Origin: Burkholderia aenigmatica | GTDB lineage: Bacteria > Pseudomonadota > Gammaproteobacteria > Burkholderiales > Burkholderiaceae | Direction: 5' to 3' | DNA: 35,228 nt | Assembly: GCF_902499175.1 (NCBI RefSeq) | Contig: NZ_CABVQC010000084.1 | Span: forward strand, 1-35,228 | Shown: piece after piece, positions 32,853 through 35,228 of the stretch | Position numbering within the stretch: the stretch's first letter is position 1 | How the letters are laid out: each line of letters begins with the position of its first letter | The notes under the pieces: model-generated | What the model saw: only the letters and a program-made list of their open reading frames with translations | What the model was told of the DNA's origin: nothing | Databases searched by the model: none | Made by a program: the position numbers and the translations under genes

Positions 32853-34139
32853 TCAGTGTGCGGGTGCCGTGCAGATCTTCGCGACATCCGCCGCGCTCAC
32901 GCGGGCCCGGCCGCTGCCGAACCGGTCGCTCAGGTAGTTCACGAGCACCACCACTTCGTCATCCTTGAGTTCGGTCTGAAAGGCCGGCATGAAATAGTGC
33001 GTGGCGCCGTTGTTCACGCTCGCGCCGTGCATCACGACCTGCAGCAGGTTCGACGCGGTCGCGGTGCCGACCGCGCTGTTGGCGAACAGCGACGGAAAGA
33101 AGCCGTCCGCCGTGCCGGCGCCCGTCATACCGTGGCAGCTCGCGCAGTGGTCGAGATAAAGCGACGCGCCGGCCGGTGCCTGACCGCCGACGGCGGCTGC
33201 GGCACGCACCGCGACGTAGTCGTCGGTCTTGCGCCCCTGCGTGGAACGCGGCGCGGTGTCAGCGCCCCCGGCGGCCGGCACCGTCGACAGGTAGGTGGCG
33301 ATCGCGTTCAGGTCGCGATCGCTCATGCGGCTGAAGCTATGTTCGACGGCTTCCGCCATCGGGCCCGCTGCCTGTGCCTTGCCGGGCACGTTGCCGGTGC
33401 GCAGGTACTGGACGATCTGCGCGGTCGTCCACGTACCGATGCCCGCGTCGCGGTCGTGCGTGATGTTGAACGCCTGCCAGCCCGCGAGCGGCGCGCCGGC
33501 GAGATAGCCGGTGCCGGTTTCGTCGTAGGCCAGTTCCTGCATCCCGATGCCGCGCGGCGTATGGCAGGTGCCGCAGTGCGCGGCGCCCTGGACCAGATAG
33601 GCGCCGCGATTCCACTCGGCATCTCGCCCGGGTTTCGGCACATACGCGCCTTCGCGCAGATAGAGCGCGTTCCAGATTTTCAGCGGCCAGCGCATGGTCA
33701 GCGGCCACGGAAAATCCGGTTGGCGGTTCGCCTGATGGACCGGTGCGACGCCGTGCATGAAATACGCGTACAGGCTCGCGATGTCGTCGTCGCTGAACTT
33801 CGTATACGACGGGTACGGCATCGCCGGATACAGGTTGCCGCCGTCGCGCCGCACGCCCTTGCGCAGCACGTTCGCGAATTCCTGCTCCGAATAGTTGCCG
33901 ATCCCGGTTTGCTTGTCCGGAGTGATGTTGGTCGAGTAGATATTGCCCATCGGCAACGGCATGGCGAGGCCGCCCGCGAACGGCTGGCCGCCACCCGCGG
34001 TATGGCACGCGACACAGTCCGCCGCGACGGCCAACGCCTTGCCCGCCGCAACGCGATCCGCCGCCTGCCCGGCTGCCGACGCGGGGGCCGCCGCGATGAG
34101 AGAAAGCACGACAAGCGCGGAATAGCCGGGCAAACGCAT
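32853..34139 (-). CDS. Triheme cytochrome c subunit of a periplasmic dehydrogenase
   Basis: This 428-residue protein has a Sec signal peptide (MRLPGYSALVVLSLIAAAPA) and three CxxCH heme sites: CVACH (Cys42), CGTCH (Cys189) and CASCH (Cys332). This is the cytochrome c subunit of membrane-bound gluconate, sorbitol, alcohol and FAD-glucose dehydrogenases, which passes electrons to ubiquinone. It is the first gene of the minus-strand operon. In the FAD-glucose dehydrogenase operon, as I recall, the cytochrome gene comes last, so the order here is different. An inverted repeat lies 114 bp upstream of the start. Confidence 0.93.
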   Translation of the reverse strand: MRLPGYSALVVLSLIAAAPASAAGQAADRVAAGKALAVAADCVACHTAGGGQPFAGGLAMPLPMGNIYSTNITPDKQTGIGNYSEQEFANVLRKGVRRDGGNLYPAMPYPSYTKFSDDDIASLYAYFMHGVAPVHQANRQPDFPWPLTMRWPLKIWNALYLREGAYVPKPGRDAEWNRGAYLVQGAAHCGTCHTPRGIGMQELAYDETGTGYLAGAPLAGWQAFNITHDRDAGIGTWTTAQIVQYLRTGNVPGKAQAAGPMAEAVEHSFSRMSDRDLNAIATYLSTVPAAGGADTAPRSTQGRKTDDYVAVRAAAAVGGQAPAGASLYLDHCASCHGMTGAGTADGFFPSLFANSAVGTATASNLLQVVMHGASVNNGATHYFMPAFQTELKDDEVVVLVNYLSDRFGSGRARVSAADVAKICTAPAH

Positions 34140-34252
34140 GGAATCGTCCCTGGAGGAATCCGGTGAAAAAGGTGATTTCGGGAGTGTTCTGTCATGCCAC
34201 CCCTATTTTTTGAAGAGGTGGTGTGCGCATGACGTGGCCGGACTATATCACC

Positions 34253-34283
34253 TTCTGTATCGATACACTAAATCGATACAGAA
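34253..34283. promoter_or_regulatory. Perfect 12-bp inverted repeat upstream of the dehydrogenase operon
   Basis: TTCTGTATCGAT and ATCGATACAGAA flank ACACTAA as a perfect 31-base inverted repeat. The left half also contains the palindrome TGTATCGATACA (34256-34267), and ATCGATACA occurs twice in direct orientation 13 bases apart. It lies in an AT-rich stretch 114 bp before the cytochrome gene. This is a strong operator candidate, perhaps of a TetR or GntR protein, but no such gene is in the window. Confidence 0.65.
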
Positions 34284-34315
34284 TCGCCGTTCAGGAAACA
34301 ATCGGTGAATGGCTT

Positions 34316-34331
34316 GCCCGCGTCAGCGGGC
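34316..34331. terminator. Short GC hairpin after the truncated monooxygenase
   Basis: GCCCGC and GCGGGC form a 6-bp stem around GTCA, about 117 bases after the monooxygenase stop on the minus strand. It is a weak terminator candidate. Confidence 0.3.
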
Positions 34332-34447
34332 ATTCCGATACGGCTCGAAGACACGGCGCGACCGGTCGCGCCGGCCGACCTCGCCGCCCTGCGGGCACGC
34401 CGGGTAGTCGGCCGCCCGAGCGCGACGGCCATGCGACGGCTCGCCGC

Positions 34448-35203
34448 TCAAAGCCACGTGCCGCCCTGCCGTTCGCTCGGCGCCCCGGCCAACGCATCGA
34501 AATCGTGAATCCAGTCCAGGTGATGCAGCACGCTGTCGCGCTCGGCCAGACGCGCATTGCGCGCCTGCGCGGCCGGCCCGTCGGGCAGGTGCAGCACGTC
34601 GGCCACGGAGATCGACGCGTACTGCACCTTGCGCGTGCGGCCGCGACGCAACCGCTCGTACGCTTCCTGCGCTTCGCGCCAGTTGCCCGGACCGGCCTGC
34701 GCCAGTTGCGTGGCCAGCACCACCGCATCTTCGATCGACTGATTCGCGCCCTGCCCGTGGTGCGGCACCAGCGCATGCGCGGCGTCGCCGATCAGCGTCA
34801 CGCGCCCGCGGCTCCAGCGGCCGAGCGGCGGCCGATGGAACAGCCCCCAGCGCTGGCTGATCGGCGCGGCGGTGATCATCTGCACCACCGCCGGATGCCA
34901 GTCCCTGAACGCGCGCAGTTGCTCGCCCTCTTCCGACGGCATCACCCAGTCGCGCGACGGCCACGGTGACGGATGACGCTCGACCAGCAGGAAATTCTGG
35001 TCGCCGTTGTCGCCGATCGGATAGTGCAGCAGGTGCCCGTGCGGCCCGATCCAGTACTGAAGCGTTTCGGGATCGGGCAGCAGGCTCAGCCGCGCGGCCG
35101 GCACCACGCCGCGAAACCCCGAACAGCCCGAATACAGCACATCGTCGTAGCCTAGTGTAGCGTTCGATTCTTGATTGAACGTAAATGAATCGCCTGCCTC
35201 CAA
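34448..35203 (-). pseudogene. FAD-dependent monooxygenase, 5'-truncated
   Basis: The frame encodes the C-terminal two-thirds of a class A flavoprotein monooxygenase (salicylate / 6-hydroxynicotinate hydroxylase type). It has GFRGVVPA, the second FAD motif RVTLIGDAAHALVPHHGQGA (including GDAAH) and a C-terminal helical part. A complete protein is about 390-400 residues and begins with a GxGxxG Rossmann motif and a later DG motif; both are missing. The homology appears to begin at about YDDVLYSGCSG (near 35150). Upstream of it the frame runs about 16 foreign codons (SFTFNQESNATLG) of AT-richer DNA and hits a stop, with only a TTG as start. It should not bind FAD normally and is best called a remnant. 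Confidence 0.8.
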
Positions 35204-35228
35204 CGTCTACTTTGGTTTGCATTGGAGC
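35151..35228. other. AT-richer segment at the window end, possible mobile-element or island edge
   Basis: From about 35151 the base composition shifts to roughly half A+T, against the high-GC gene body. A near-perfect inverted repeat CGTTCGA / TTGAACG (one mismatch) sits at about 35160-35180. The shift coincides with the point where the monooxygenase homology stops, so a deletion, insertion or element end lies here. The window ends before it can be identified. Confidence 0.5.

Noticed and set aside
34223..34969. 248-residue plus-strand open frame that might be a divergent regulator of the dehydrogenase operon
   Set aside because: The 3' part is antisense to the monooxygenase and the 5' part has no helix-turn-helix or other recognisable domain.
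1..35228. CRISPR array, tRNA or rRNA genes, complete insertion sequence
   Set aside because: Read through both strands: no regularly spaced repeats, no cloverleaf with conserved T-loop, no rRNA-like stretch and no transposase frame were seen.

Overview
The window is high-GC DNA with the codon use and gene content of a Burkholderia, most likely of the Burkholderia cepacia complex. The signs are four LysR regulators beside divergent or neighbouring target genes, a Burkholderia-type trimeric porin, a Pen-like class A beta-lactamase homologue, an FAD-glucose-dehydrogenase-like flavoprotein/cytochrome cluster, and an OpgC protein. It reads as chromosomal accessory or secondary-replicon sequence. 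I see no rRNA, tRNA, CRISPR array or intact mobile element.

Layout. Positions 1-1891 hold a FUSC-type aromatic-acid efflux protein (cut by the window start) divergent from a LysR regulator. A 14-helix DHA2 drug exporter follows (2285-3844), then a small charged exported protein and a small lipoprotein. A first dipeptide-type binding protein (5076-6665) and a glycosyltransferase-like protein (6939-8192) come next. A short minus-strand island (about 8212-8569) carries an orphan HipB antitoxin whose hipA partner is reduced to about 13 codons. Positions 8776-15644 form one locus: a MurR/RpiR regulator, a VanX/DdpX D-Ala-D-Ala dipeptidase and a complete ABC importer (binding protein, two permeases, two ATPases). 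Its binding protein is a close paralogue of the one at 5076. This locus probably imports and cleaves murein-derived D-dipeptides.

Positions 15777-16698 hold a GlsB-type membrane protein with a strong terminator, an AT-rich control region and a short pilin-like protein. Positions 16756-19704 are three minus-strand genes with a cell-wall theme: an NlpD-like LysM/LytM lipoprotein, a class A beta-lactamase homologue and an AmpR/GcvA-type LysR. Both the LytM domain and the beta-lactamase have lost their catalytic residues. This pair of adjacent pseudoenzymes is the most unusual thing in the window.

Positions 19958-24617 hold an unlisted 36-residue membrane microprotein, a LysR gene, a large uncharacterised surface lipoprotein and a TauE/SafE permease. 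The lipoprotein lies behind a textbook promoter overlapped by a perfect LacI-type operator; a second operator sits 231 bp upstream. An aldo/keto reductase divergent from a LysR, a porin, an OpgC acyltransferase and a secreted esterase follow (24899-30640). The last block (34139-30677, minus) is a cytochrome c / Tat-signal small subunit / GMC flavoprotein operon for periplasmic sugar or polyol oxidation, with a 31-bp perfect inverted repeat upstream. The window ends in an FAD monooxygenase that has lost its N-terminal third at a junction with AT-richer DNA.
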